Below are positions 16,178 through 23,151 of a DNA stretch of 30,094 nucleotides, piece after piece. Source of the stretch: Pelomicrobium sp036803785 (GTDB taxonomy: Bacteria; Pseudomonadota; Gammaproteobacteria; Burkholderiales; UBA6910); NCBI RefSeq assembly GCF_036803785.1, contig NZ_DAIRTR010000023.1:1-30094 (forward strand). Reading direction: 5' to 3'. The notes beneath the pieces were generated by a model. The model was not told where the DNA came from and searched no databases. It saw nothing but the letters and a program-made list of their open reading frames with translations. The first letter of the stretch is position 1. Every line of letters begins with the position of its first letter. A program made the position numbers and the translations under genes.

Positions 16178-17070
16178 CACGGCAACCGCAGGTAGTGGTC
16201 CACCAGCAGGGCGCTGAACAGCGCCGCCAGATAGACGATGGAGTAGCGGAATGCCTGTCGGGCAAGACGATCGGTATAGGCGAGGTAGATGCACACCGCG
16301 TAACCGAGATAGACAGCACCGAGGACAAGCGCAGAACAGAGATAAATCCACCCACTCATCCGCGTGGCGAAGGGCAGCAGGGAGACAGCCACCAGGATCA
16401 GGGTATAGAGCAGCACCGAGAGCCGGGTAAAGCGGTCGCCGTGGGTGACCGGCAGCATGGGAATGCCCGCCTTGGCGTAGTCCTGCTTGCGGTACAGGGC
16501 CAGGGACCAGAAATGGGGCGGTGTCCAGGCGAAGATGATGAGAAAAAGGAGCAGGGCGTCGTGGGAGACCTCGCCGGTCACCGCGGCCCAGCCCAACACC
16601 GGCGGCATGGCGCCGGAGGCGCCGCCAATGACGATGTTCTGGGGCGTGAGGGGCTTGAGCAGCACGGTGTAGATGATGGCGTAACCGACGAAGGTGCCCA
16701 GCGTCAGCCACATGGTGAGGGGATTGACCAGATGGTGGAGAATGGCAAGCCCCGCTCCGCCGATCACGCCGGAGAAGACGAGCGTCTGCAGGGACGTGAG
16801 CTGACCCCGGGGCAAGGGCCGGCTGCGGGTGCGGGCCATGACCGCATCGATCTTCTGCTCCACTAGACAGTTCACCGCCGCTGCGGCGCCCGCCACCAAG
16901 GCGATGCCCAGGGTGCCGAACACCAGGGGCTGGAAGGGAACTGGGCCTGGCACCGCGAGGAACATGCCGATCACCGCGGTGAAGACGATGAGGGATACCA
17001 CCCGGGGCTTCGTGAGCTGCAGGTACTGCTGCCAACGGGGAAGGGGGGACCAGGCGGCTTCGCTAGCCAT
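16177..17070 (-). CDS. cyoE: protoheme IX farnesyltransferase (heme O synthase)
   Basis: UbiA-family membrane prenyltransferase that adds a farnesyl group to heme B, giving heme O, the precursor of heme A for the aa3 oxidase; also named ctaB. The 297-aa protein has about nine hydrophobic helices. The first prenyl-diphosphate/Mg motif is NCLVEQKIDAVMARTRSRPLP, near residues 82–102. A second acidic region surrounds FAWTPPHFWSLALYRKQDYAKAG near 185–207. The Q-L-TKPRVV opening is characteristic. I prefer ATG 17070 over the TTG at 17082. It is directly coupled to sco downstream. Confidence 0.97.
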   Translation of the reverse strand: MASEAAWSPLPRWQQYLQLTKPRVVSLIVFTAVIGMFLAVPGPVPFQPLVFGTLGIALVAGAAAAVNCLVEQKIDAVMARTRSRPLPRGQLTSLQTLVFSGVIGGAGLAILHHLVNPLTMWLTLGTFVGYAIIYTVLLKPLTPQNIVIGGASGAMPPVLGWAAVTGEVSHDALLLFLIIFAWTPPHFWSLALYRKQDYAKAGIPMLPVTHGDRFTRLSVLLYTLILVAVSLLPFATRMSGWIYLCSALVLGAVYLGYAVCIYLAYTDRLARQAFRYSIVYLAALFSALLVDHYLRLP

Positions 17071-17147
17071 GGGGTAGATCAAGGTCTATCAAAATGAAAA
17101 ATTTTAGCATCGAACAGGGCGAAGCGCCGCCGTGTCATTCCTGGTCT

Positions 17148-17732
17148 TCAACCGATGCGGGAAGCCTTGAGCAGCCGGCTCAAGTCTTTCACCATGCGCG
17201 CGGGGTCCGCGTTCGCGGGAAAGCGCAACACCACATTGCCTAGGGGATCCACCAGGTAAACATGGTCCCGCACCGAACCCTCGGCGGGAAGCTGGGCGAG
17301 GAGCGAGCTGCCGCGGGCATGCGCGATCCAGGTGCCGTCATAGGCCCTGCGCAGCCGCTCCTCGGGCTCGATTCCGTCGTCGATCAACCACAGCCGCTCC
17401 ACCCGGTCCATATTCTTCCCCTGGGCGAGCCGCACCTGGCGCTGCTGGTACAGCTTGGTACGACAGCGCTCCGGGCACAGGCCCGAATCCACCTGCACCA
17501 GCCACCACTTGCCTTTCAAATCGGCGAGGCTCACCGTGCCGCCGCCCAGCCTGGGCAAGACGAAATCGGACAGTTGCTGCTCCGCCAGCAGTTCGCCATA
17601 GTTGATTCGCTCCCCAGGCGGCAACAGGTAATAGGCAACGAAGGAGCCGACCAGGGGAAAAGCGCATACGGCCGCGATCAGCCACACGGGGGTCAGGCGG
17701 CGCGGCCGGGACTCAAGGTTTTCGTTTTGCAT
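17148..17732 (-). CDS. Sco-like thioredoxin-fold membrane protein of the SURF1 operon
   Basis: A 194-aa protein with one N-terminal membrane helix (about 14–36) and a domain that should face the periplasm. It reads ADLKGKWWLVQVDSGLCPERC, so a CxxxC pair (Cys86, Cys90) sits where Sco and TlpA-like proteins have theirs. DHVYLVDPLGNVVLRFP follows near residues 150–166, as in the thioredoxin fold. There is no clear His ligand equivalent to the one in Sco (the DH here may correspond). Such genes regularly sit between SURF1 and cyoE in betaproteobacteria and are annotated only as hypothetical or cytochrome oxidase assembly proteins. ATG 17732 lies inside the SURF1 3' end (20-nt overlap). A redox or copper role in oxidase assembly is inference. 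Confidence 0.85.
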   Translation of the reverse strand: MQNENLESRPRRLTPVWLIAAVCAFPLVGSFVAYYLLPPGERINYGELLAEQQLSDFVLPRLGGGTVSLADLKGKWWLVQVDSGLCPERCRTKLYQQRQVRLAQGKNMDRVERLWLIDDGIEPEERLRRAYDGTWIAHARGSSLLAQLPAEGSVRDHVYLVDPLGNVVLRFPANADPARMVKDLSRLLKASRIG

Positions 17733-18423
17733 TGAGCACGATATAAAGCACCAAAATAGTGGCGGCGAAAGCGAACCATTGCAATGCATAGGCCTTGTGG
17801 CGTTCGATCCCCAGATCGAAAGCAGGCCAGTCCCGCACCAGTCCATCGCCCGCATCTCCCACCTGCTGCACCACGATGGGCAGCAGGGGAAACGGAAAGC
17901 GCCGCTGGAAGCGTTCCACGTCGATACGCTGCCACACGCGCCCTTCCGCCGGGTCGTCCGAGAGCGCCATGATCCGCTCCCTGCCCGGCACCACGATTCC
18001 CGTCACCGTGACCGTGCCGCCGGGGGTCTGCACCGCTGGTAACGACTCGCGCCGCCCCGTCCCCGCCACCCAACCGCGGTTCACCAGCACGTAAGTGTCG
18101 CTGCCTGCGATCCGCAGCGGGGTCACCACATAGTAGCCGACACGCCCCTGGTGCACCCGGTTGTCCACATAAAAGGTTTCGCGCGCGGCGAATTCGCCCC
18201 GTACCTCCACCCGCCGCAGCCTCAGGTTTTCCGGGTGGGCCAAAGCGGCGGACAACCGTATCGGGGGCTCCCGGCTGAAGCGCTCGAGCCGCTGCTGCAG
18301 TGCCTCCTTCTGGGAGGCCCTGTCGAGCTGCCAGTTTCCCAGCGCCAGGGTGAGCGTGATGCCCGCCGCCGCCGCAAGGGTCGCCCACCAGGGGGGGCGA
18401 AAGCTGAAGGAGATGGATGGCAC
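17713..18423 (-). CDS. SURF1-family oxidase assembly protein
   Basis: A 236-aa inner-membrane protein that helps place heme A in CoxA. It has the classic two-helix hairpin architecture: helix 1 at about 12–30, ending in LGNWQLDRAS; a periplasmic domain with GEFAARETFYVDNRVHQGRVGYYVVTPLRI and VLVNRGWV; and helix 2 near 210–230 followed by a basic tail. The start is GTG 18423, with no ATG in reach. It is first of the minus-strand unit SURF1–thioredoxin-like–cyoE–sco and divergent from the DUF2909 gene, with 112 bp between them. Confidence 0.96.
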   Translation of the reverse strand: MPSISFSFRPPWWATLAAAAGITLTLALGNWQLDRASQKEALQQRLERFSREPPIRLSAALAHPENLRLRRVEVRGEFAARETFYVDNRVHQGRVGYYVVTPLRIAGSDTYVLVNRGWVAGTGRRESLPAVQTPGGTVTVTGIVVPGRERIMALSDDPAEGRVWQRIDVERFQRRFPFPLLPIVVQQVGDAGDGLVRDWPAFDLGIERHKAYALQWFAFAATILVLYIVLNAKRKP

Positions 18424-18535
18424 AACCCGTTCGCCCGACCTCGCGTTACCTTTTCGAGGCTTGCGCGAAATGTCCGAGCTGGTATCGCAGCTGACCTTGA
18501 CCTAAACTGCGAGTTCGGCCCACCAAGGAAAGTCC

Positions 18536-18733
18536 ATGAAGCTTTTAGTCATCGCGTTGGTCGCCCTCATCGTTTCCAGCCTCGGCTCGGCGCTCTATTA
18601 CCTAGTCAAGGATAAAGGCCAGTCGGAGCGCACCGTCAAGGCCCTCACCGTCCGGGTGGGGCTTTCGGTGAGCCTCTTCCTGCTCCTCATGCTGGGCTAC
18701 TACTTCGGCCTGATCCCGCAACAGGGTCTCTGA
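18536..18733 (+). CDS. DUF2909 small membrane protein (twin-helix)
   Basis: A 65-aa peptide with two hydrophobic helices (about 2–25 and 42–60) separated by a short basic loop (KDKGQSERTVKALTVRVGLS). This is the DUF2909 pattern, seen beside SURF1 and coxC in betaproteobacteria. The ribosome-binding site AAGGAAA precedes ATG 18536. It is the only plus-strand gene inside a 13-kb minus-strand stretch and is flanked by the SURF1 start and the coxC terminator. Its location implies a link with oxidase biogenesis; no function has been shown that I know of. Confidence 0.88.
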   Translation: MKLLVIALVALIVSSLGSALYYLVKDKGQSERTVKALTVRVGLSVSLFLLLMLGYYFGLIPQQGL

Positions 18734-18755
18734 GCCGCCCTTTCTCGCTTGGTCC

Positions 18756-18785
18756 AAAAAAATGCCGCACAAGCGAGTGTGCGGC
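18756..18785 (-). terminator. intrinsic terminator of the cox operon (after coxC)
   Basis: Read on the minus strand: an 8-bp stem GCCGCACA / TGTGCGGC with a 6-base loop, followed by A and seven T. The stem lies at 18764–18785 and the T-run at 18762–18756. It starts about 60 bp after the coxC stop. On the plus strand no T-run follows the stem. Confidence 0.85.
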
Positions 18786-18796
18786 GTAATGGTGCC

Positions 18797-18816
18797 CTCC
18801 CCGCAGTCGCGGGGAG
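18797..18816. other. second hairpin between coxC and its terminator
   Basis: Perfect 8-bp arms CTCCCCGC / GCGGGGAG around the tetraloop AGTC. There is no T-run on either side. It could stabilise the 3' end of the cox mRNA or be a helper hairpin to the terminator 12 bp further on. Confidence 0.6.
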
Positions 18817-18844
18817 CCTCCTCCCCTCCTTGTTCAGCCGTGGC

Positions 18845-19696
18845 TCACAACCAGTACACAAACACGAACAACAGCAACCACACCACATCGACAAAGTGCC
18901 AGTACCAGGATACGCCTTCGAAGGCAAAGTGGTTGTCCGGCGTGAAGTGCCCGGCGAGCGCCCGTCCCAGGATGACGATCAGCATGATGGTGCCGATGGT
19001 CACGTGGAAACCGTGGAAACCGGTCAGCATGAAGAACGTCGCCCCATAGGCCCCCATGGACAGCGTCACGTTCAGGTCCCGGATCATGTGGCCGTATTCG
19101 TAGGCCTGTAGCGCTAAGAAGGCGATGCCCAGGGCAATGGTGAAGACCAGCCCCCAAATGAGCTGGGCGCGGTTGTTCTTCTTAAGACCCCAATGGGCCC
19201 AGGTCACCGTGACCCCGGAGGAAAGAAGTAGCAGCGTATTGATGGCCGGGATGCCCCACGCACCGATGGGAGTGAACTGTTCCTTGATGCCCGGGCCTGC
19301 CACCGGCCAGCCAGGAGTGAAGTCGGGCCAGAGAAGCTTCTGGTCGATCTCGCCCAACCAGGGCACGGACAAAACCCGCATGTAGAACAGGGCGCCGAAG
19401 AAAGCAGCGAAGAACATCACCTCGGAGAAGATGAACCAGCTCATCGCCCAGCGATAGGAGATGTCCACCTGTTTGTTGTATAGGCCGCGCTCGTTTTCCC
19501 GAATGACGGTGCCGAACCAGCCGACCATCATGTAGATCAAGATGAGGGCGCCGACGGCAAGGCTCACCCAGCCGGCGGTAGTGAGCTCGTTGAACAGGAG
19601 CACCGCGCCGATGGCCATGAAAAACAGCCCGGTCGAGCCCATCACCGGCCAGTACGAAGGGGCGGGGAGGTAATAGCCGCCTGCCTGAGTCGCCAT
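18845..19696 (-). CDS. coxC: cytochrome c oxidase subunit III
   Basis: Seven-helix membrane subunit (also ctaE) that stabilises the aa3 oxidase and guards the proton-uptake side of subunit I. The product is 283 aa. It contains the family's conserved WAMSWFIFSEVMFFAAFF, LLLSSGVTVTWAHW and the FFMLTGFHGFHV/HVTIG stretch. It ends in the WYWHFVDVVWLLLFVFVYWL helix, shared by all subunit III proteins. ATG 19696 is preceded by the strong purine run AAGGGAGAAACAG. It is last in the cox operon, before two hairpins, the second of which is a terminator. Confidence 0.98.
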   Translation of the reverse strand: MATQAGGYYLPAPSYWPVMGSTGLFFMAIGAVLLFNELTTAGWVSLAVGALILIYMMVGWFGTVIRENERGLYNKQVDISYRWAMSWFIFSEVMFFAAFFGALFYMRVLSVPWLGEIDQKLLWPDFTPGWPVAGPGIKEQFTPIGAWGIPAINTLLLLSSGVTVTWAHWGLKKNNRAQLIWGLVFTIALGIAFLALQAYEYGHMIRDLNVTLSMGAYGATFFMLTGFHGFHVTIGTIMLIVILGRALAGHFTPDNHFAFEGVSWYWHFVDVVWLLLFVFVYWL

Positions 19697-19735
19697 GTTC
19701 TGTTTCTCCCTTCTCTTTCAAAGCCTCGTTGTTGT

Positions 19736-19942
19736 TCAACCCTTGCCGGTGACCAGCCGCACCAGCGTCACCAACGCCAGCACGAATAGCGCCGCACCGA
19801 TCAGGCCGGCCACGATGAAGTGGACCGGCTTGAGATGGCTCACCTCATCATGCGCCTGGCGCTTACGAATGCCGAAAAAGGCCCAGAACACCGCCTTGAG
19901 GGCGGCGAGTGGCCCCGCTTTCCCTTGCCCCGCGCCCTGCAC
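19736..19942 (-). CDS. DUF2970 small membrane protein
   Basis: A 68-aa peptide. Its AVFWAFFGIRKRQAHDEV segment followed by a single C-terminal membrane helix (about 43–63) is the DUF2970 signature. It sits between ctaG and coxC, where this family is regularly found in betaproteobacteria. The start is GTG 19942, just 3 bp after the ctaG stop; an ATG nearby (19949) is in another frame. A role in oxidase assembly is inferred from position only. Confidence 0.88.
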   Translation of the reverse strand: MQGAGQGKAGPLAALKAVFWAFFGIRKRQAHDEVSHLKPVHFIVAGLIGAALFVLALVTLVRLVTGKG

Positions 19943-19945
19943 GGC

Positions 19946-20506
19946 TCATCCCTGCCCCTGCCGGGTTACGCTGCTCACCTGACCGATGGAGCCCTCGACG
20001 GTGAACAAGGTGAAGGACAGCGTCACCGTGTTGACTTCCGATGGCAGCGCCGGATCGATCACGAAGACGGTGGGAAGCTTGCGTGTCTCCCCCGGCCGCA
20101 GCCGCTGCTGAGAGAAGCAGAAGCATTCCAGCTTTTTTACGTGCTGCACCGCGAGCTGGGGCCCGTAGCTCGGGATCGCCTGGGCCGCCGCGGTCATGTC
20201 CGTGGGGTTAGTAAGCTCGAAGGTCACCTGGACCAGCTCACCGGGGTGGACCTCCACCCGGCGCTCCAGCGAGGCGAAGCGCCACGGCAGCTCGCCGCGC
20301 ACATTGGTGTCCAGCTCTACGGTGACCGTGCGCGAGGTATCCACCTGGGTATTGACCACCTCGTCCGGCCGTCCCACATCCCGGATGCCGGTCACCTGGC
20401 AAAACACCTCGTACAGGGGCACCAGGGCAAAGCCGAAACCGAACATGATGAGAGCGATCACCACCAGCTTCCACACCAAGGTCCGGTTGGCTTGCGCAGT
20501 GCTCAT
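19946..20506 (-). CDS. ctaG: cytochrome c oxidase assembly protein CtaG (Cox11)
   Basis: Copper chaperone that delivers copper to the CuB site of CoxA. The 186-aa protein has an N-terminal helix (about 12–32) with the conserved VPLYEVFCQVTG (Cys36) just outside it. An immunoglobulin-like periplasmic domain with the copper motif ECFCF (Cys128, Cys130) follows. ATG 20506 overlaps the preceding small gene's stop as ATGA. Confidence 0.98.
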   Translation of the reverse strand: MSTAQANRTLVWKLVVIALIMFGFGFALVPLYEVFCQVTGIRDVGRPDEVVNTQVDTSRTVTVELDTNVRGELPWRFASLERRVEVHPGELVQVTFELTNPTDMTAAAQAIPSYGPQLAVQHVKKLECFCFSQQRLRPGETRKLPTVFVIDPALPSEVNTVTLSFTLFTVEGSIGQVSSVTRQGQG

Positions 20507-20658
20507 CGGGAAAGCAGGTATTGCTTCAACACGAAACCGAGGAAGATGGCCGCCGCGATAGAGGCCAGGATGAGCCCCGTCCTCAGGTTTTTCAACGCCT
20601 GCGCCTTGTCGTCCCTCATGGGCTTGAGGTCCCGCCGAGTAGGGCCTTCTTCCGTCAC
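20503..20658 (-). CDS. cytochrome oxidase small assembly protein
   Basis: A 51-aa peptide with a charged N-terminal half and one membrane helix. The NLRTGLILASIAAAIFLGF segment is typical of the tiny protein encoded between coxA and ctaG in betaproteobacteria. It starts at GTG 20658 in a GTGA overlap with the coxA stop and ends in an ATGA overlap with ctaG, so it is translationally coupled on both sides. An internal ATG at 20619 is an alternative start. It is short and easily missed; its role is assigned from position and family resemblance. Confidence 0.85.
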   Translation of the reverse strand: MTEEGPTRRDLKPMRDDKAQALKNLRTGLILASIAAAIFLGFVLKQYLLSR

Positions 20659-22244
20659 TTGATCACCGGTGGCGTCTCGAAGCTGTGGTAAGGCGCCGGT
20701 GTGGGCAGCGCCGTCCACTCCAGGCTGTCTGCTCCCTCCCACGGCTTCTCGGGAGCCTTCTCACCGCTCCTGATCGCCTTCAACACGATGTACAGGAACA
20801 GCACCTGCGACAGCCCGAAGCCAAAAGCGCCGATGGAGGACATCATGTTGAAGTCGGTAAACTGCAGGGCGTAGTCGGGAATGCGCCGCGGCATGCCCGC
20901 AAGGCCCAGGAAGTGCTGCGGGAAAAAGGCCACGTTGAAGAAAATGATGGACAGCCAGAAGTGCCACTTGCCGAGCCGCTCGTCGTACATGCGCCCGGTC
21001 CACTTGGGCAGCCAGAAGTAGATGGCAGCGAAAATGGCGAACAGCGAGCCAGCCACCAGGACATAATGAAAGTGTGCCACAACATAGTAAGTGTCATGAA
21101 GCTGAATATCCACGGGTATGATCGATAACACAAGACCGCTCAAACCCCCAATCGTAAAAAGAAATATAAAACCCAGAGCAAAGAGCATGGGCGTCTCGAA
21201 GGTGAGCGAGCCGCGCCACATGGTGGCGATCCAGTTGAACACCTTCACCCCCGTGGGCACAGCGATCAGCATGGTGGCGTACATGTAGTAGAGCTGCGCC
21301 TCCACCGGCATGCCCACGGCGAACATGTGGTGCGCCCACACCAAGAAAGAGAGCACCGCGATGGAAGCCGTCGCGTACACCATAGAGGTGTAACCGAACA
21401 ATGGCTTCCGAGAAAACGCTGGCACCACTGTGGACACGATCCCAAAAGCAGGTAATGCCATGATGTACACCTCCGGGTGCCCGAAGAACCAGAAAATGTG
21501 CTGGAACAGCACCGGATCGCCACCGCCGGCCGGGTTGAAGAAGTGGGTGTCGAAGTGCCGGTCGGTGAGCAGCATGGTCACCGCCCCGGCGAGCACCGGC
21601 ATAACCGCAATCAACAAATAAGCGGTAATCAGCCAGGTCCACACGAACAGGGGCATCTTCATCAGGGTCATCCCCGGGGCCCGCAGGTTGAGGATGGTGG
21701 TGATGATGTTAATCGAGCCCAAGATGGAGGACATGCCCAGGATGTGGATGGCGAAGATGGTGAGATCCATGCCCATCCCGAACTGGACGGTGAGGGGCGG
21801 ATAGAGGGTCCAGCCCGCCGCGGCCGCGCCTCCGGGTACGAACATGGAGATGATGAGCAGCAACGCCGCCGGCGGCAGCAGCCAGAAGGACCAGTTGTTG
21901 AGCCGGGGGAAGGCCATGTCCGGCGCCCCGATCATCATGGGAATCTGCCAGTTGGCGAAACCCACGAAGGCCGGCATGATGGCCCCAAACACCATGATCA
22001 GCCCGTGCAGGGTGGTCATCTGGTTGAAAAACTCAGGGCTCACCACTTGCAACCCTGGCTGGAACAGCTCGGCACGGATGGTGAGGGCCATGACGCCTCC
22101 CACCAGGAACATGATGAAACTGAACCACAGGTACAGAGTGCCAATGTCCTTGTGGTTGGTGGTCATCACCCAGCGCAGGAGGCCGCTCGGATGATGCTCG
22201 TGCCCGTGGGCGTGAGTTTCAGCGTGTCCATGCACGGCTGCCAT
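20655..22244 (-). CDS. coxA: cytochrome c oxidase subunit I, aa3 type (A1 family)
   Basis: Catalytic heme–copper subunit (also ctaD) with 12 helices, reducing O2 and pumping protons. The 529-aa protein has heme ligand His80 (TTLHGL). It has the CuB/cross-link motif GHPEVY (His256, Glu258, Tyr260), HH at 305–306, and His391/His393 (VVAHFHYV). The Glu in the GHPEVY motif marks the A1 type. Asp109 (GAPDMAFPR) and Lys334 (TGVKVFNW) fit the D- and K-channels. The N-terminus is His-rich (7 His in residues 5–18). ATG 22244 follows the strong site GAGGAGATCGAA. A patch near 21061–21180 (residues about 355–395) has atypical base and codon use. Confidence 0.99.
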   Translation of the reverse strand: MAAVHGHAETHAHGHEHHPSGLLRWVMTTNHKDIGTLYLWFSFIMFLVGGVMALTIRAELFQPGLQVVSPEFFNQMTTLHGLIMVFGAIMPAFVGFANWQIPMMIGAPDMAFPRLNNWSFWLLPPAALLLIISMFVPGGAAAAGWTLYPPLTVQFGMGMDLTIFAIHILGMSSILGSINIITTILNLRAPGMTLMKMPLFVWTWLITAYLLIAVMPVLAGAVTMLLTDRHFDTHFFNPAGGGDPVLFQHIFWFFGHPEVYIMALPAFGIVSTVVPAFSRKPLFGYTSMVYATASIAVLSFLVWAHHMFAVGMPVEAQLYYMYATMLIAVPTGVKVFNWIATMWRGSLTFETPMLFALGFIFLFTIGGLSGLVLSIIPVDIQLHDTYYVVAHFHYVLVAGSLFAIFAAIYFWLPKWTGRMYDERLGKWHFWLSIIFFNVAFFPQHFLGLAGMPRRIPDYALQFTDFNMMSSIGAFGFGLSQVLFLYIVLKAIRSGEKAPEKPWEGADSLEWTALPTPAPYHSFETPPVIK

Positions 22245-22287
22245 TTCGATCTCCTCGTGCTTGATCCCGTCCGATAGCCAAATTCGT

Positions 22288-22299
22288 GGCCGGCCGGCC
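22288..22299. repeat. 12-bp GGCC palindrome between coxB and coxA
   Basis: GGCCGGCCGGCC directly after, and touching, the coxB stop codon. It could fold as a small hairpin separating the two cistrons; no T-run follows. Confidence 0.5.
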
Positions 22300-23120
22300 T
22301 ACCTCGCCGCGGCCTCGCTTACCTGGACCGACTGGCCACCCGCCTTCTTCTGCTTCTGCTCGGCCACCCATCGGTCGTATTCTGCTTGTTCCACCACCTT
22401 GACCACGATGGGCATGAAGCCGTGCTCTTTTCCGCACAGCTCAGCGCACTGGCCCCGGTAGACGCCGGTCTTCTCCGCCTTGAACCAAGTGTCCCGGATG
22501 AAGCCGGGGATGGCGTCCTGCTTGACGCCGAAGGCGGGCACGAACCAGGCATGGAGCACGTCTCCGGCCGTGACCAGCACCCGCACCTTCTTGCCCACAG
22601 GCACCACCATGGGATTGTCCACCTCCAGGAGGTAGGTCTCGCTCTTGGGCGCCCGTCCCTCGATCTGTTCCTTGGGCGTAGCCAGGTTGCTAAAGAAACC
22701 GATCCCCTCGTTCAAGTAGTCGTAGTGCCACTTCCATTGGTAGCCGGTCACCTTGACCGTCATGTCCGGGGCGGAGGTGTCCTTCATCTCGATCACCGTT
22801 TTGGTGGCCGGATAGGCCATGCCCACCAGGATGAAGAAGGGGATGACGGTCCAGATGATCTCGACGGTGGTGTTTTCGTGGAAGTGGGCCGCCTGATGGC
22901 CCGCCGCCTTGCGGTGCTTGAACACCGCATAGAACATGAAGCCGAACACCACCACGAAGATCACCACGCAGATGGTGAGGATGATGGTATGCAGGTCGTA
23001 GATCTGGGCCGCGATGGGGCTCTGGGGTGGCTGCAGGTTGTACTTGGACGGACCGAGGGCGGCAAGCGCAGCCGATGGGGCGAACGCGAAGAAGCCGCCC
23101 CCGAATAGTTTTCTCTTCAT
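22299..23120 (-). CDS. coxB: cytochrome c oxidase subunit II
   Basis: Carries CuA, the entry point for electrons from cytochrome c (also ctaC). It has 273 aa from ATG 23120; ATG 23132 would add four residues. A signal sequence (about 1–21) is followed by two helices (about 46–68 and 88–108) and a periplasmic cupredoxin domain. The CuA ligands are all present: His190 (DVLHAWFVP), Cys225, Glu227, Cys229, His233 and Met236 (CAELCGKEHGFM). The aromatic run GYQWKWHYDY at 126–135 is the electron entry patch. There is no fused cytochrome c domain. It is followed 54 bp later by coxA. Confidence 0.98.
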   Translation of the reverse strand: MKRKLFGGGFFAFAPSAALAALGPSKYNLQPPQSPIAAQIYDLHTIILTICVVIFVVVFGFMFYAVFKHRKAAGHQAAHFHENTTVEIIWTVIPFFILVGMAYPATKTVIEMKDTSAPDMTVKVTGYQWKWHYDYLNEGIGFFSNLATPKEQIEGRAPKSETYLLEVDNPMVVPVGKKVRVLVTAGDVLHAWFVPAFGVKQDAIPGFIRDTWFKAEKTGVYRGQCAELCGKEHGFMPIVVKVVEQAEYDRWVAEQKQKKAGGQSVQVSEAAAR

Positions 23121-23151
23121 TGTTCTGCCCATGTACCGAAAAACCCGAATA

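Noticed and set aside
15563..17035. 490-codon frame that would fuse Sco to an N-terminal extension
   Set aside because: The extension is the cyoE gene read in another frame; Sco has its own start and lipoprotein signal at 16177.
18497..18502. TTGACC as the −35 of the DUF2909 gene
   Set aside because: No −10-like hexamer at 15–19 bp downstream; the region there is GC-rich.
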